Assembly (NCBI RefSeq): GCF_022682495.2
Contig: NC_071388.1
Span: forward strand, 83,639,073-83,703,072
Direction of reading: 5' to 3'
From: Desmodus rotundus
Lineage: Eukaryota > Chordata > Mammalia > Chiroptera > Phyllostomidae
DNA length: 64,000 bases
The notes under the pieces were generated by a model that was not told where the DNA came from, did no database searches, and saw nothing but the letters and a program-made list of their open reading frames with translations. The translations under genes were made by a program, and so were the position numbers. Positions 22,021-34,350 of this stretch are shown piece by piece. Position 1 is the first letter of the stretch, and every line of letters begins with the position of its first letter.

Positions 22021-24354
22021 AAGTACAAATACCAGGATACAGTAACCAAATCCCCCTTGATACAATCCTCCTTTTTGTTGATATTGCACACACTCTGGCT
22101 TCTAGTGGCCTGATGTATCTCACCTCTGGGTATATCCCAAGTGACAACCCCACATTCAAATGTCTTCCACAGTCATGCCATTAGGAACCTTGGTTACTCT
22201 GATAAATTAATTTATTATAAACTTTAGTTATTCCATGTCCAATCACTCCCAAAGTACCTATACTTTAACAAGAGTCTTAATGGATATGTAATGTCTTAAC
22301 ACTGGGGAATGAGTCACTAATAATGAAATTGCAGGCTGTTGTTAAATCTTCCTATGCTTAAGGCCAGTCTCATTTCCTACATACATATCTCTGTCTTATC
22401 AAGGAAAATTACAGTAAAACTAAGTTCATAAAACACCTAATTATGAGCAAATTAAAGTTTTCAATATGGAGGGCTTCTAAAATAAAACTCCTTTTGTTGA
22501 CCTAACTATGAATACTTTACCAGCACCACATTTAAAAGAAACCAAATACCACTATGTTACAAGCCATGAATGAAATAAAATGGGTTAAAATTGGAAAAAA
22601 ACTATAAAACATCTAAATTTATATTTAAAAATATTAAAATAGAATATTAGGATCCTTATATTTGAACTTTTGAAATCTATACATAAATCAACTGATGCCT
22701 TAAAAAAATAAAGTAATGGGCCCCAGGATTCAGTAACTTGTCTACATTGGTAAAAAATCCAAGAAAATAATTCAGGACACATATATTCAATATTTCAATT
22801 AGTGTTTTTTTTCCAATACATAATACATTTAAAAACCCATCACAATTCTATTACTTTCCAGAGGAATGAGATTATATATATAATAGTGACTTGATTGGGA
22901 TTATAATAGCCAGTTTTTGTCATTTCCTTCCATTCTGTTTTAATAGGGGTTTTCATAAATTCTCTACTAACCCATTCAGCCCAATTTATGAAGCCAGAAT
23001 ATGTATTTTATATCTTATAGATTGCTCCCTAGATCATGATTTTTTTCAAAATTCTTTCCTTGGAGTAGCCTGAGCAGGTCTCTTCATCACACATTTTTGA
23101 CCACAGAGGTTTTTTTTTCCCCTTTAGTTCTGGGAATTAGCTCTTCAGAAGAAGCCACTTTGAAGGCTTAGTTTCAAATTCTTTTTGATAGAGTATAAAT
23201 AGATTCAATTCAATAATATGTGATTTTTAGGCTTCTTCTTTCTCATCCCAAGCAATTCTGGTTACTTAGACACATGGATACTAAATGTCCAACAGTTCTC
23301 AAGTTGCAGACTCTCAAGAGATAAGTGGAGGAGGCAGGTGTAGATTGGCCTGCAAAGAGCTCTATCCTCAGACCTCACACAGAAGAGGGTGGTGATAAAT
23401 GAGAGGAGATGATATGTGCTCTAAGCCCTTCTTCAGAGTCCACACACACATATATAGTTCTGTTCAAAACTAAAGTGCTGGCATCATAAACTACCTGTAA
23501 CAAACATGCAGTCTATGGAAGAGATTTGTGATGAAGATGGGCAGAGGATCAAAAACAAGAAAAAAATGATGAGGCATTAGCAAAAGATACCAGGGTCACT
23601 CCAAAAATCTATGGATCTTATCAAATGATTTAAGATAAAAATTTGCACTTATTATAAAACTTAATAGGCTGAAAACTTTATAATAGAGTTTATAGTAGTA
23701 TCTGATTGAGTAACAAATTTTGAAATGTTATATTGTTGAGTTACATATACAATGCATTATGGCTTTTAAAACAGTAACAGAGTCAAGTTCAAATCAGACT
23801 CACTGAAAAGGAGATGCGAGTTACTATCTTTGTATGCATCTAAGTGAAGTATCTGTGTTTAGTGAATTACCAGATCTCAGACCAAGTGGAAAATCCCATA
23901 GACTCTATTATAAATTAGCAGTTATAATGGGCCTAGCACTAGATAGCATCATCGATATTTTTATATATGATATCAATATAATTTGATAATGCATTACACT
24001 GTTGCAATAATTACATCAGTGAAAATATTAAGAAAAATTACATTTTACTATTGGACATATTTTTACAGCATATTTAATCATTTATAATTAAAATATAAAA
24101 TAAGAAGAATTTGACTTTTTTAAAGAGACTACTGGTTGAAATCTGTTCTTAATTTAATGAGAGATACAGAGTAAAAAATTTTTTAGATAAAAATGTATGT
24201 CACATATGATTTATCATAAAATCTAATATTGAGGCTTGGGTTTGCTGAAATATGAGAGAGAGAGAAGGAGAGGGAAAGGACCTCACATTAATGATAAAAG
24301 GTCTAAAATAATACAGTGATTTTTATCTAAAAAAAAAAGTTCTCACTCACTGAG
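22021..24354. other. Unassigned AT-rich DNA
   Basis: No recognised gene or repeat family. Short open frames at 22585-22782 (minus) and 22891-23073 (plus) look random. A GA-rich patch lies at about 24250-24280. Confidence 0.35.
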
Positions 24355-24550
24355 TACAAATCCGATTTTGTACCTTTTCCCCAAATCCTGCTGTCCTATG
24401 TTGTTTCTGTTGGTGAGTGGTCCCCCCATCTCCCCTAGGGAGAAACTTGGAAGGCATCTTAAATGACCCCCTCTCATTACTCTGTGTCTTGGAGAGACCC
24501 CTCTTGTGCGTTTCATTGTCATCACCTCAGCTTGGACTCTCCTTGCCTCC
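24355..24550 (+). repeat. Possible L2 fragment, sense
   Basis: aaatcctgctgtcctatgttg, gagaaacttggaaggcatctt, ctctcattactctgtgtctt and catcacctcagcttggac resemble L2 sequence between ORF2 and the 3'UTR. Diverged. Confidence 0.4.
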
Positions 24551-25885
24551 ATAATAAAGAATATACCTGAAGAGCCTTGTAAATCAGCTCTGTCCCATAG
24601 AATTTTCAGTGTCCAATATAGCAGCCACTAATCATCTGGGGGTCTCTTGAGAACTTAAAATGTGGCTAGTGCAACTGAAAAGCTAAATTTTAATATGAGT
24701 TTAAATACATGGATATTTAAATCTAAGTATGTAGCTATTGACTAATGTCCTGGACAGCACAGGCCTCTCTGATCTCCCCACCACAAGTGCACCCCTGGCA
24801 GAGATAAAGAACAAACCAACCCTGACAAAAAATTTTACCCTCATTCTTTGCTGATAAATGCTACATTTGTGGCAAAAAGAATGTATTGTTTTAAGAACAT
24901 GTAATTTTAAAATTTCTATGCTGATAATTGTCAAAATAAGTTCTAAAGATTTAGCTATTTGTATGTTATCTGCAATATATTTTTTCATACTAAAATGTGT
25001 TAAAAGTTTAAATGTTTTGCTATATGTCTTGATGCATCCATACTTGAAAAAAGGCAGCTTTTAAAACATGAAGATTTTGAAAATAATAGGAATATAATGT
25101 TTAATCAATTTTATTTCCTGCTTTATACGTACATTCAAATGACCAAATGATGACATTAAAGTTAATTGTTTCTTCTAAAAAGAAAAAAAAAAGACTTCTA
25201 AGTCTCCATTATTTAATGCATATCTGTGAATTAGCATTGTCAAAAATATACATGGTTTGTAGTGATCTAGGAATAAAAATATTATTGTGTATTAATTATA
25301 TTCTCAGGTGTTTTAATTCTGATTCCACTGTACTGGTTAATTTAATTAACCTTATCTAGAAGTTTTACTCAATTCTTTAAACAATTTTAATAAAAATGTA
25401 AGATACTATAGGTATTCAATCTGCGTTAGACAACAGGTGTAAGGTAATGCAGTTGAGGGTGCAATACAAACAGAAACTGTCTGCAATTTTTAAAGGAAAG
25501 GCTTGTGTAACTCTTGCTGTGGTTGACATTCATGCTGGTTTCAGATGATCAAATAGCACATTATTGTTATCAACTAGCGAGCAACAAACATATACATATG
25601 AAAAATAGAAAGTTTTAGACCTTAATTGTTTTGCCTATAATCCATCACAAGATGGGAATGCACAAAGGGGGAAACACGTTCATTTTACCATTAAAAATGA
25701 TTCAGACAACAGTTACGCAAAATAGAATGGTAAAACTAATATGCTCTTTTGTTTTAATGTCCCACTACAAACTCCAATATCACTTTCCTTAAAAATAAAC
25801 AAACACATTGATTTTCTCAAGTGTTCTATTTCCCAATACTATTAAAAGAATTGGATGTTAATGAGGAGATGGGCTATATGCCTAC
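24551..25885. other. Unassigned AT-rich DNA
   Basis: No gene or family recognised. The overlapping frames on both strands at 24701-25064 are typical of AT-rich chance ORFs. Confidence 0.35.
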
Positions 25886-25895
25886 TCAAGTGTGT

Positions 25896-26000
25896 GTTTG
25901 AGAGACAGACAGAAAGAGAGTGAAAAACAGAGAGACACAGAAAGGGAGAGGGAAAGACAGGGAAAGAGAGACTTACACAGAGAGAGAGAGACACACGCAA
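25896..26000. repeat. GA-rich low-complexity tract
   Basis: About 100 bp of purine-rich GAGA/GACA units with occasional ACAC. The frame 25892-26140 translates as an Arg/Glu-rich low-complexity peptide from this tract, so it is not a gene candidate. Confidence 0.8.
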
Positions 26001-27290
26001 AGAAAAGGAATCCATTGCCTCAAACCACCTCAGGTTCTTCCTATTCGGTTCAGAATCTCTGCCTCACAGCAATGCTACGCATCCAGACAAATCTGTTAGG
26101 TGGAGGGAAAATGTGTTCAAATGTGGAAAAATTTAAATAATATTCAGAAGCAATCTTTAAATAGTGAATCAGGCAATTAAGACTGTGTGAAAGGTGTTGC
26201 ATTTGAGTTCTCAAGAAAGTTTCAAATATCCCAAGAGAGAAATTAAAAGCAACTTATGAAGCAGAGGAAGAAGATGAGGAAACAAAGAAGAGGAAAGAGT
26301 GATAATAAACAAAATCATATAAAATAAAATAGACATCAATTCTCTGCATGTGAATATCTTAGAATAAGATAAATACCATAAATGAAACACTTAATTTTGA
26401 GATGTTGTCTATTGGCCTCATTTAATGTACTTTCGAAATTGGACTTTGTTTGCATTATAGTTGCTAAAGATGCTTTGCATTGTGTGACTAGAGTACATAA
26501 ACCAGACCTGCTTCATGGACATCTTGAATATCTCTCTAAATATTAAAAAAAAACAAAAAATATTCTGTGTTCTTCATTCTGTGCATTTTGCTCTTGACTA
26601 ATATGACATTAAAATGTTTTGTGATTTTCACAAAATGTGCTAGATATCTTAGACATCATATTTTCTCATGTAATATTTAAATGCTACAAAATTATTAGAA
26701 AGATATTTAGAATTTGGATCCATTAGCATTGCCCTTTGAACAAGTTACATGTAATTATGCCACAGTGAACCTTCTTTAAATTTAAAGTCATTATTCTTAT
26801 ACAGAGAATTAGAATTCTTTCATTCTTAGTTTTAGAAATGAGTTTATCTGACATGAAAATTTATTTTATTTAAAATGCAGAGTTTTATAACTAAAATGTA
26901 GATTTACCTTACCAAAGAATCAATTATCTATTAAATGTCTATTAGTATCTGTATTTGAAATAAAATGTAAAATGCCAATTTTGTAACATGAAGAAAGACA
27001 ACATGCTTTGAAAGCTAAAAAAGTAGTTTCATTAAAAATAAGTGTGTTTTTATATCAATATAAAAGCCTGAGAGACAGGGTAAAAAGGAAAATAAATCAA
27101 TGGTTTAAGTCTTTAAGCTATAAAAGATAAATGTCTATGAAGGTTATTGGGTTAGGATAGTGGAATTATGGGTGATTTGTCCATTTTTTTCCTTAGCTTT
27201 TCTTTATTACAAGGCAGTGCTTTTGCAAATGAAAGAGAAAAACAATTTCAAAGCAATATATTTTAACCCTTTATAAGTAGCTCCAAGCTT
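26001..27290. other. Unassigned AT-rich DNA
   Basis: No recognised gene or repeat. It borders the GC-richer LTR-like block that begins near 27.3 kb. Confidence 0.35.
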
Positions 27291-27295
27291 AAGAC

Positions 27296-28340
27296 ATTAA
27301 TGTTAATTTAGACCAGAGGTGTAATAGTGGTGATACAGAAGAATCTGGGGAGACCGCTGGGGAGAGGGGAGGGACGGGAGGCAATGCAAGGTTAAGGGAG
27401 GGGTCAGGAAATGCCGGAGGCAGCAGGATTGAGGCCACAACCTGGTGCAGGACAGATTTTCCGACCCCTGGTGGCAGGGGAGAGGCTGCTTCCCCGGGGT
27501 CAAGGGTAAACAAAATAAAGCACCAGCGTACCAGCGGCACCTTGCCGCAGCAACTGAACAGCGCAGGTGAAAGCAGGAGAAAGCTCGCAGAATGCAGCGA
27601 TACTGTACAGTGGAGGTTAACAGGGTGGCAGGAGGAGGCCAGTTCACGGAGCATGTGCCAGGCTAGTAAAATGTTTGGACAGAGGGAAAAAGCCCTCCTA
27701 CTCACTTTCAGAGTAGGTGGAATTTAGGGACTGGAGATTTAAATAGAGGGCAGGCAGAATCTTGCTGCTTCAACTTCCCCTTGCTTGAACAATCAAGTTT
27801 CCTGCACTGGGTCGTGCTCTGGGGATGCATGCCTTGGTGGTGGCATGCAAGACACTGTGGCATCTCGTGCCCAGAGCAGAAGAAGATCTCAGTCTGCGCC
27901 CTTCACTTCCTCTGAGATCTGCGCACACACATGCAGGCTGGAACACTAGCCCAACCCCGGTGCGAGCAGCCTTGGGTGCAGGGCCCTGCTGAGGAAACCC
28001 CTGCATGACCGGCTGCAGTGGTCAGCAGAGCCTCCCGTCCCTGCCGTGCGAGTTGCAGTTGAGGCAATGGGCACCAGCCCTGCACTCCAGGGAGGGAGCC
28101 TGAAGCGAGAGAGCAGTCTGCCTAGCAGCCTTCTGCTCCAGGACAGTTAAAAATTGAGGGGGATCTCTAGGCTGGATTCGGATTTCAGTCTTTTGGGGGT
28201 TACTGTGTTTTGTGAAAGAGATTGGCCTGAAGCTGGGAAGTCCGCTGCTTCTCCACACTGCACACATTTTTCCTTATCCACCAACTTTTGTTTTATGCCT
28301 GTGTTTGGTAGTGGGCAACCCAATCCCACTTTGGTCTGGT
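27296..28340 (+). repeat. Putative 5' LTR and flank of an ERV-like element
   Basis: The sequence is GC-richer than the surroundings. It has a TATA-like box (atttaaatag, near 27738-27747). The last 270 bp or so (about 28070-28340) are repeated near 31150-31445 with moderate divergence: ggagggagcctgaa, gatttcagtcttttgggg, gttactgtgttttg, agagattggcctg, ccaacttttgttttatgcctgtgtttg. Paired segments in the same orientation around an interior suggest LTR R/U5 regions. The upstream part has no partner at the 3' side, so its membership in the LTR is inferred. Many overlapping open frames here have no recognisable domain. Confidence 0.5.
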
Positions 28341-31080
28341 AATAGTTTGGTGACACCTAGATGGGACTCTGTGCACTTTAGTCAGGGGCCAGCTGCCTGT
28401 GGCAGGCAACCCCAGGGCATGACTGTGGGTATTGCCCTATCTCAGGGAATTTCCCCTCACCCCCAATGAAGGTGCCAGCCAGACATCCCAGGTTGATGGA
28501 AGGAAAGATGTCTGGGGAAGTAAGGGATCCTAAGACTGGTGAGGTGAACCATGTTGCACACTGCAGGTTGGGCACTCCACATGGGCGCTGTGCCATTTTG
28601 ACTCCAGGCAATTTGGTGACCCACACCCACCACTCAGGCTATGTGTCACATGGGCACTGTACCAGTCGGGTTTTCTGTGCAATTGGTGGGGATACCTCTG
28701 ATTCTGGGGACCACAAATTTGGGTCCAAGGGAGACTATTTTAGCTCATAGCTGGGATCTGAGGGGGACTTTTGAGCTCTGGAGGCCATGAACTGGTATCT
28801 TATGTGGACCACTCTGGGAGTCACGAGCAAGGGTCTGGGCAAGAACTAGGGGGCCACTGAAGAAATGGATCTAAGAAGGAGACAGACTCTAAGAGAAGGG
28901 TGAGGGTCACACAACTTTTGGGGGGCCACCATTCAGGGGACACTATTTGTTCCTCTGGGCCCACATGCAGGTCTCCAGGAAGGCTACATGGCTAGGAATG
29001 GGTGAGGATCACCTGAGTTCTGGGGGGCCACAACTTACAATACCTTGACAGAAGATGAGACCCTAAAACCTGCTTGTGAGATGGAGTTGTGGGTTCAAAT
29101 TTTGCTTATGTATTCCAAGTTTGCCTGCGTTCTGTTGGTCATAGCTTTAAGCATGTATATCCAGGCCACCAGGGCCTATTCTGTTGGCTTCTGGAGGGTG
29201 CCCACTGGGTTGAATCTGACCAGACTAGGCTATGTACAACCATTATCTAATGTCTAAGAAGGAATTAGTTTTCTATTCTAACACAGCTAGGCCTATGTAC
29301 ATTTTGAACTATGGGGAAAAATGGACCATAAATGGTTTCCTAAATTGCTATGCCATCGTGAAGTTGGAACTGTATTGCTAATGATTGGAGAAGTGGGATG
29401 AGATCCCGTTTGTCCAGGCATTCTGGTCATTGCACAATAGGATTTTTGTGAGACCTGTGGTTCAAGAAATTACAGAATGTGTTTGCAAATCTAGTGACTT
29501 TTAGCTGCCTGATACAGAGTTAGAATATGGTCCTTTCCATCATTAAGAGGACAAGGATTTAAAGAGAGTTAGGTTAAATGGTTATATACAAAAGGTGTAT
29601 AGAAGGTTTGTGAAAGTTGCAGAAGGGTTGTAAGGGTATATAGAAGGGTGTGAAAGTTTTGAACTTGAAAAGAAAGAAACCTCAATTCTTGGATACAGTT
29701 ATTCTTTGCTTGCTTTCTTACCTTATGGGGACTTCATTTGAACTTTGCTGTTTTGTGTACAGTGGGGACCCTCTGTCTCTGCCATTTGGGGCTTCATGCC
29801 ATGGTGCCAGTTGGCATAACAGCTGGGGTGAGAGAATGTCTCTGCTGTTGAGTCTTTCTGCCATTTGGATCCAAGAAAGGTCATTTGGTATAGGTTGGCA
29901 TACTGGCTTGGGTGAGGGATCATGTTTCTGCTGTAAGACCAGTTGGCGTACCAGTTGGTGAGAGAACATATCTCTGCTGTTTGGGGCTTTGGGCCATTTG
30001 GACCAGGTAAAGGTCGTTTGGGCTACCGGGTGGCATATTGGTTGGTGTGAGATAAGATTCCCAGTCCCTTCTTTTTAGAGGATTTAGTTTGAGAATATTT
30101 GTTTGAGAACTTTGCCTTTGCTTTAGATTTTGTTTTTGTTTCTGTTTTGAAAGGAAATTGAGGTTTCTAAGAGTTACAGTGTCACACTAAATTGGAAAAA
30201 AATTGTATGGTTCTAGTAAGAGAAGGCATAAGGCATGGAGGCACGATATTGAAAGGGCGAGAATTTTCCTTTTTGCTTTGTATTTTTCTCCCTACTTCAT
30301 GCCTCCAGATTTTGGCATTGTTAATGCATGAATGATGGCATAAAGTTTCTTTGCATAAAACCAATAAGACCAGTTTCCAATTGTGGCTTTAATAACCAAG
30401 ATTTTTGACTGGAAAGTCATGCCTGAAGCAGGCAGGCCTGGACTCTGGTCATTAGCAGACAGCCTTGAGGATGAGGCTAATGAAAGCCCACTGGAGAATT
30501 GGCCTGGTGCCTTATTCGGTAGTGTAGTTCATGTCAGTCTTTTCAGGTAAGGAACAAAGGTTGCTTTCCTGAAAGAGGACAAGAAGGAACCTTAAGACAC
30601 TTTGGGAAACTCAAAGACTTGATGAAAATAGGTACTGAAGGCAAAGCCAAATGGCCATTGTGAGGCTTCTATGCCCTGAAAGGTGGACTAAAACTCAGTC
30701 TAAGTTTCTTCGTGGAAATTTCAGCAAAACAGATTTAAAGAGCCTATGTGATTAATGTCTGTTCTTGTTGTGTTTATGCAAATAATCAGGAAAAATTTAA
30801 AACTGGCAGTCTCTTTGATAACAATGAGTGTGATCTTAGGAAGAGGAATAGTGTTTCAAGAAAAATCACAATGCTCAATGTGGACATTGGCCTCTAGTGC
30901 AGCTAACTATCCTCAAACCTTTGTTTTCTCTTGGGAGCTGAACTGTTTTGTTCCCATCTTTGGACTGGGAATTGTGGAGAACTAGACTTTTTCTAAGACT
31001 GTATACTCCATACAGATTCTAACTTAGTGCCTGATATCACCAGAGATGTTCAATTTACAGGCAAGAAGAATTTTTCAAAG
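28341..31080 (+). mobile_element. ERV-like interior without recognisable gag, pol or env
   Basis: About 2.7 kb between the two LTR-like segments. It begins tttggtgacacctagatggg, a possible primer-binding site (TGGTGACA...). It contains repeated GGGG-CCAC phrases (28690-29035) and about 80-bp degenerate repeats (29765-30060). Frames up to 103 codons (29650-29961) have no reverse transcriptase, protease, capsid or envelope motif that I can see. This fits a non-autonomous LTR element or a provirus reduced to leader sequence. Confidence 0.5.
29765..30060 (+). repeat. Degenerate tandem repeats, about 80 bp units
   Basis: Three to four diverged copies share ctctgctgtt/ctgccatttgg, then ggtcatttgg or ggtcgtttgg, then (gg)ttggcatac/attgg and a ggtgagagaa end. 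The overlap of shared phrases in constant order argues for an ancestral tandem array inside the element. Confidence 0.55.
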
Positions 31081-31084
31081 GGTC

Positions 31085-31447
31085 ACTGTTGCCAGCAACA
31101 CTGGGCCCCGGGGAGGGGAGCGGCGGCAAGGTGATGGTGGCATCAGCCTTACAAATGCACAGTCTAGGGAGGGAGCCTGAAACCGGAGGGCAGTCTGCTA
31201 TGAGCCTCCTGCTACAGAAGGACAAATAAGAATGGAGGGTGACTCTGGGCATGGATTTGGATTTCAGTCTTTTGGGGAACGAGGCAGTTACTGTGTTTTG
31301 CTGAAGAGATTGGCCTGGAGCTGTGGAGTTCACCACTGCCCCAAATTGAGAAACATTTTATTAAAGACCATTTTCCTTCCCCACCAACTATTGTTTCATG
31401 CCTGTGTTTGCATCCAGGTACCAAACCCCACTTTGACTCTGTAGCAA
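31085..31447 (+). repeat. Putative 3' LTR segment (R/U5-like)
   Basis: Homologous to about 28070-28340 in the same orientation. It includes acattttattaaagacc, an ATTAAA poly-A signal candidate, before ttccttccccaccaactatt. No U3 copy is seen upstream, so this LTR is 5'-truncated or the repeat is only partial. No target-site duplication was found. Confidence 0.5.
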
Positions 31448-33293
31448 TAGCAGCCCAGAAGACCTTAGGAAGTTCGTGCAGCAGGGAAGGTTTAGATTAT
31501 CTTAGAGATTCATTTTACCCACCAGATATGATTTTTGCTTAGTGCTCAAGAAACAGTGATTGTCCTTCCTTGTTATAGCATATGTGTAATGTGCTTTCTT
31601 TTTTGTACAGTATTTTTTAAAAACATGCTTTTGACACAAAAGCTTAACTTCACTTTCCTTTCTCAATCCAAGAGAATACTAGGATGGAGATCAGTCCTTA
31701 TTGCCACCTGCATTGGAGTATTGAAAGCATTTCTCTGTGCACCAAATAAGCCCAGCAGGAAAGAAACAAGATCCTTTACTCAGTGTGTACCCCTGGACAT
31801 TTCTGACAAATAGGAAGAAATTTAAATGCCAGCAGAGTATGTTTCTACAAACTGGCTACAAACATTCCTGCTCAAGAACAAAGCTACACCCCTCTTGAAC
31901 TGTCTACTTGTGCCAGTTACTTTGTTCAACTGCAATCTGTTCCTGAGAAAATATTATCCCTGTAATTCTAGCGAGTCAGTGGATCCTCAAACACTCTGTC
32001 TTCTAGATGTGGGTTATTAAAACCATCTCCCTTGCCAGAAGAGTTTCTGTAATCATTACACGGGTTGAAAAAAAAATAACTCCTTACTTGTACCACTTTG
32101 GTTTTTCACTGCCTCTCCAAAGTGGATACACTGCCCATGTGCCCCGTCAGGCATCAATGTACTGCTTCTCACTTACTTGTACAATGCAAGCACCTATTTC
32201 ACATGTTGTTTCTAAGTAAGTTATAATAATACCCATGGGGAGCTGCATGGTTTCAATTATTAACAATAATGTCCTGAGTGAGAAGGAATTTACTTTTTGA
32301 AGTTAGATTATTTATGTTCTCAGTTGCTACCCTCACATTTTTAGAGGTTGTTTTTGGTGGCATGTTTTATTTTTGTTCCGGCAGGGGTGGGGGGGCATAT
32401 TTGTTGAGCTTAAATTCTCTAAAATGTAAAGCTCAGCAGTTTCAGAAGTCATGTTTAATACTCATAATTCAAAGATGAAAACACTTATCTCCCTACAAAA
32501 CAAAGCAACCTTTTTACCAAAGCATATGTCATCAGATATAAATGTGTTTATAATACAGTAATCTTTACCAAAACCGCACTGGCTTCATTGTGAGGCACTA
32601 TTCGGTGCAACTCTCCCTTCCCCCTTTTCTATAATTAGCATTTTAAAAATTGCATAGCTTACAACTGATGTTCTCTGTTTGTTCTGCACTTTTTAACTGA
32701 CAAAGCAAACAAAGTTTCTGGAGCAGCTCCTCTCACCACTCTTGACCTCCGGCCACTCCCAGGGAATATTCTCTGCAGGAGGAGACAGCCACTCCTTTCT
32801 CTGGGAAACGCCAAGCTAAGGTATGAATAACTGAGAGGACTTTAGTCTGCTGAGACAACAAATATCTGTGACTCATTTGTTTGGTCACTGGTTATCTTTC
32901 ACTTCGTGCTCTGTCTTTCCTATAACATAAGAAAGGCATTGTGGTTTTACAGATCCAAATCTATGGCAACAAAGACAAGCATTATGACCAAGAAAAACTG
33001 GTTCGAAAATAACTGAGAAGAGTCAAATGAGTTGTCAGGTAGTGCAAGAAGGTGGCTGTCCTGTGGGTAAGATTGATAGAGTAATACAGAGTTTCAAACT
33101 CTAGACACAAAATATTTCCTTTTGCACGATGTTGGTGCTTGAAAAAAGTTGACATATGTGATGTCTGTTCAACAAAAAAGAATGTTACTGCATGTATAAA
33201 GAGTATACTTTTTATATAAAATTAAATTTGGACAGACCAGAACAGAGACAAAGAAAGATCAGGAATTATGTAAAATGAGAGAAAGTACGGCAA
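31448..33293. other. Unassigned DNA
   Basis: No recognised gene or repeat family. The plus-strand frames at 31535-31813, 31826-32020, 32007-32219 and 32278-32478 are short, overlap no conserved motif and lack splice or start logic. A slightly GC-richer patch lies at 32720-32820. Confidence 0.35.
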
Positions 33294-33330
33294 AACAAAA
33301 ACAAAACAAAACAAAACAAAATACAAACAA
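33294..33330. repeat. (CAAAA)n simple repeat
   Basis: Repeated CAAAA units (caaaacaaaacaaaacaaaa) form a pentanucleotide microsatellite. Confidence 0.85.
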
Positions 33331-33629
33331 TAATATTAAAGAAAATGGCAAAACCACATGATTTCCAGCAAGAATATGATTCATTATATTAAATGAATTA
33401 CTTAAAGCATATCAGAGCATTCTAATTAATTGGTGAATCCTTTTATATTTTAAAAACAAATAAATACAATTTAGCTTTTTACCATAGCTGATTGATAAAG
33501 TCAAAACATATCACTTCATAAAATATATAAGACCTTTCATTACCTTCCTTTATTCTATTTTTCTAATCTTACCTACTGTGTCATAGTTATATCAAATGAT
33601 TAAACTCCAAACAAATTCATTTATTTCAA
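33331..33629. other. Unassigned AT-rich DNA
   Basis: Nothing recognised. Confidence 0.3.
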
Positions 33630-33915
33630 AGTATGTTCCTTCTGTTTGGAATGCATTTATCACTCATCCCCTTGCACCTTTTTGAAAATGTCCCTACCCA
33701 ATACACTTCTGCTTAATATGAACACTCTTCAGAGATTCCTTCCAGTGCAGGTTCCTTCTCACAAGTTCCTGTAATGTATCCTACACACTTTTATTACAGT
33801 CCAGGTCACATTCTCAAATCACTACTGACACATCTGTTACATTGCCAACTGTGTAAGGAAGGGGCCACGTTTTGTTCACTTCAGTATTCGTAACATTAAA
33901 CACATATTAAAAACC
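33630..33915 (+). repeat. L2 LINE 3' region, sense
   Basis: ccttctgtttggaatgcattt, aacactcttcagagattcctt, ttattacagtccaggtcac and gtaaggaaggggccacgttttg follow the L2 3' end (compare 'ccctctgcctggaatgc ... gagaagccttccctgacc ... gggcagggattttgt'). Confidence 0.6.
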
Positions 33916-34350
33916 AAAGTCTTTGTCTAAGTTGTACAAATGATCAAAGGGTACCTGTTTCTACTTTTGTCATAGTCAGGTTTGTCAGTAATAACTATTT
34001 TAAATATTTGATTTCACATTCAAAAGCTAATCTTAAAGCTTTCTTCTGGTTAAACCTTACAATTATCCTACTGAGAGTATATTTTAACAGCAACTCAATT
34101 GTCAAGCCCCAAATTATTAATATATATATAGTTTGTTAATAATCAGAGCAAATCTATTTATTTAAAAGCCATTACCATATATATCACTTAAATTAGATGC
34201 TACAGAGATACTGGGAGTACTTGGAAGTCATTGATAAACCACTTATAAAATGATAATAACTGAGAAATACATTTGTCACAATTGATTCAGCAGTACATAT
34301 TTTCATAACATTTTGTCATATATAATAGTTACCATTTATCACATGAAAAT
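33916..34350. other. Unassigned AT-rich DNA
   Basis: Contains a short (TA)n run near 34120-34130. No gene or family recognised. Confidence 0.3.

Noticed and set aside
23585..23760. Possible mariner-like fragment (cagggtcactccaaaaatct)
   Set aside because: Only about 20 bp resemble a mariner terminus. No matching opposite end or TA duplication was found.
25892..26140. Arg/Glu-rich open frame
   Set aside because: Produced by a GA-rich low-complexity tract.
27289..28267. Several overlapping open frames (up to 138 residues) in GC-richer DNA
   Set aside because: They overlap on both strands within LTR-like sequence. GC content lowers stop frequency, and no motif or codon-use signal is evident.
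29765..30060. CRISPR-like repeats
   Set aside because: Units are diverged, spacing is irregular, and the sequence context is mammalian. CRISPR arrays are not expected.
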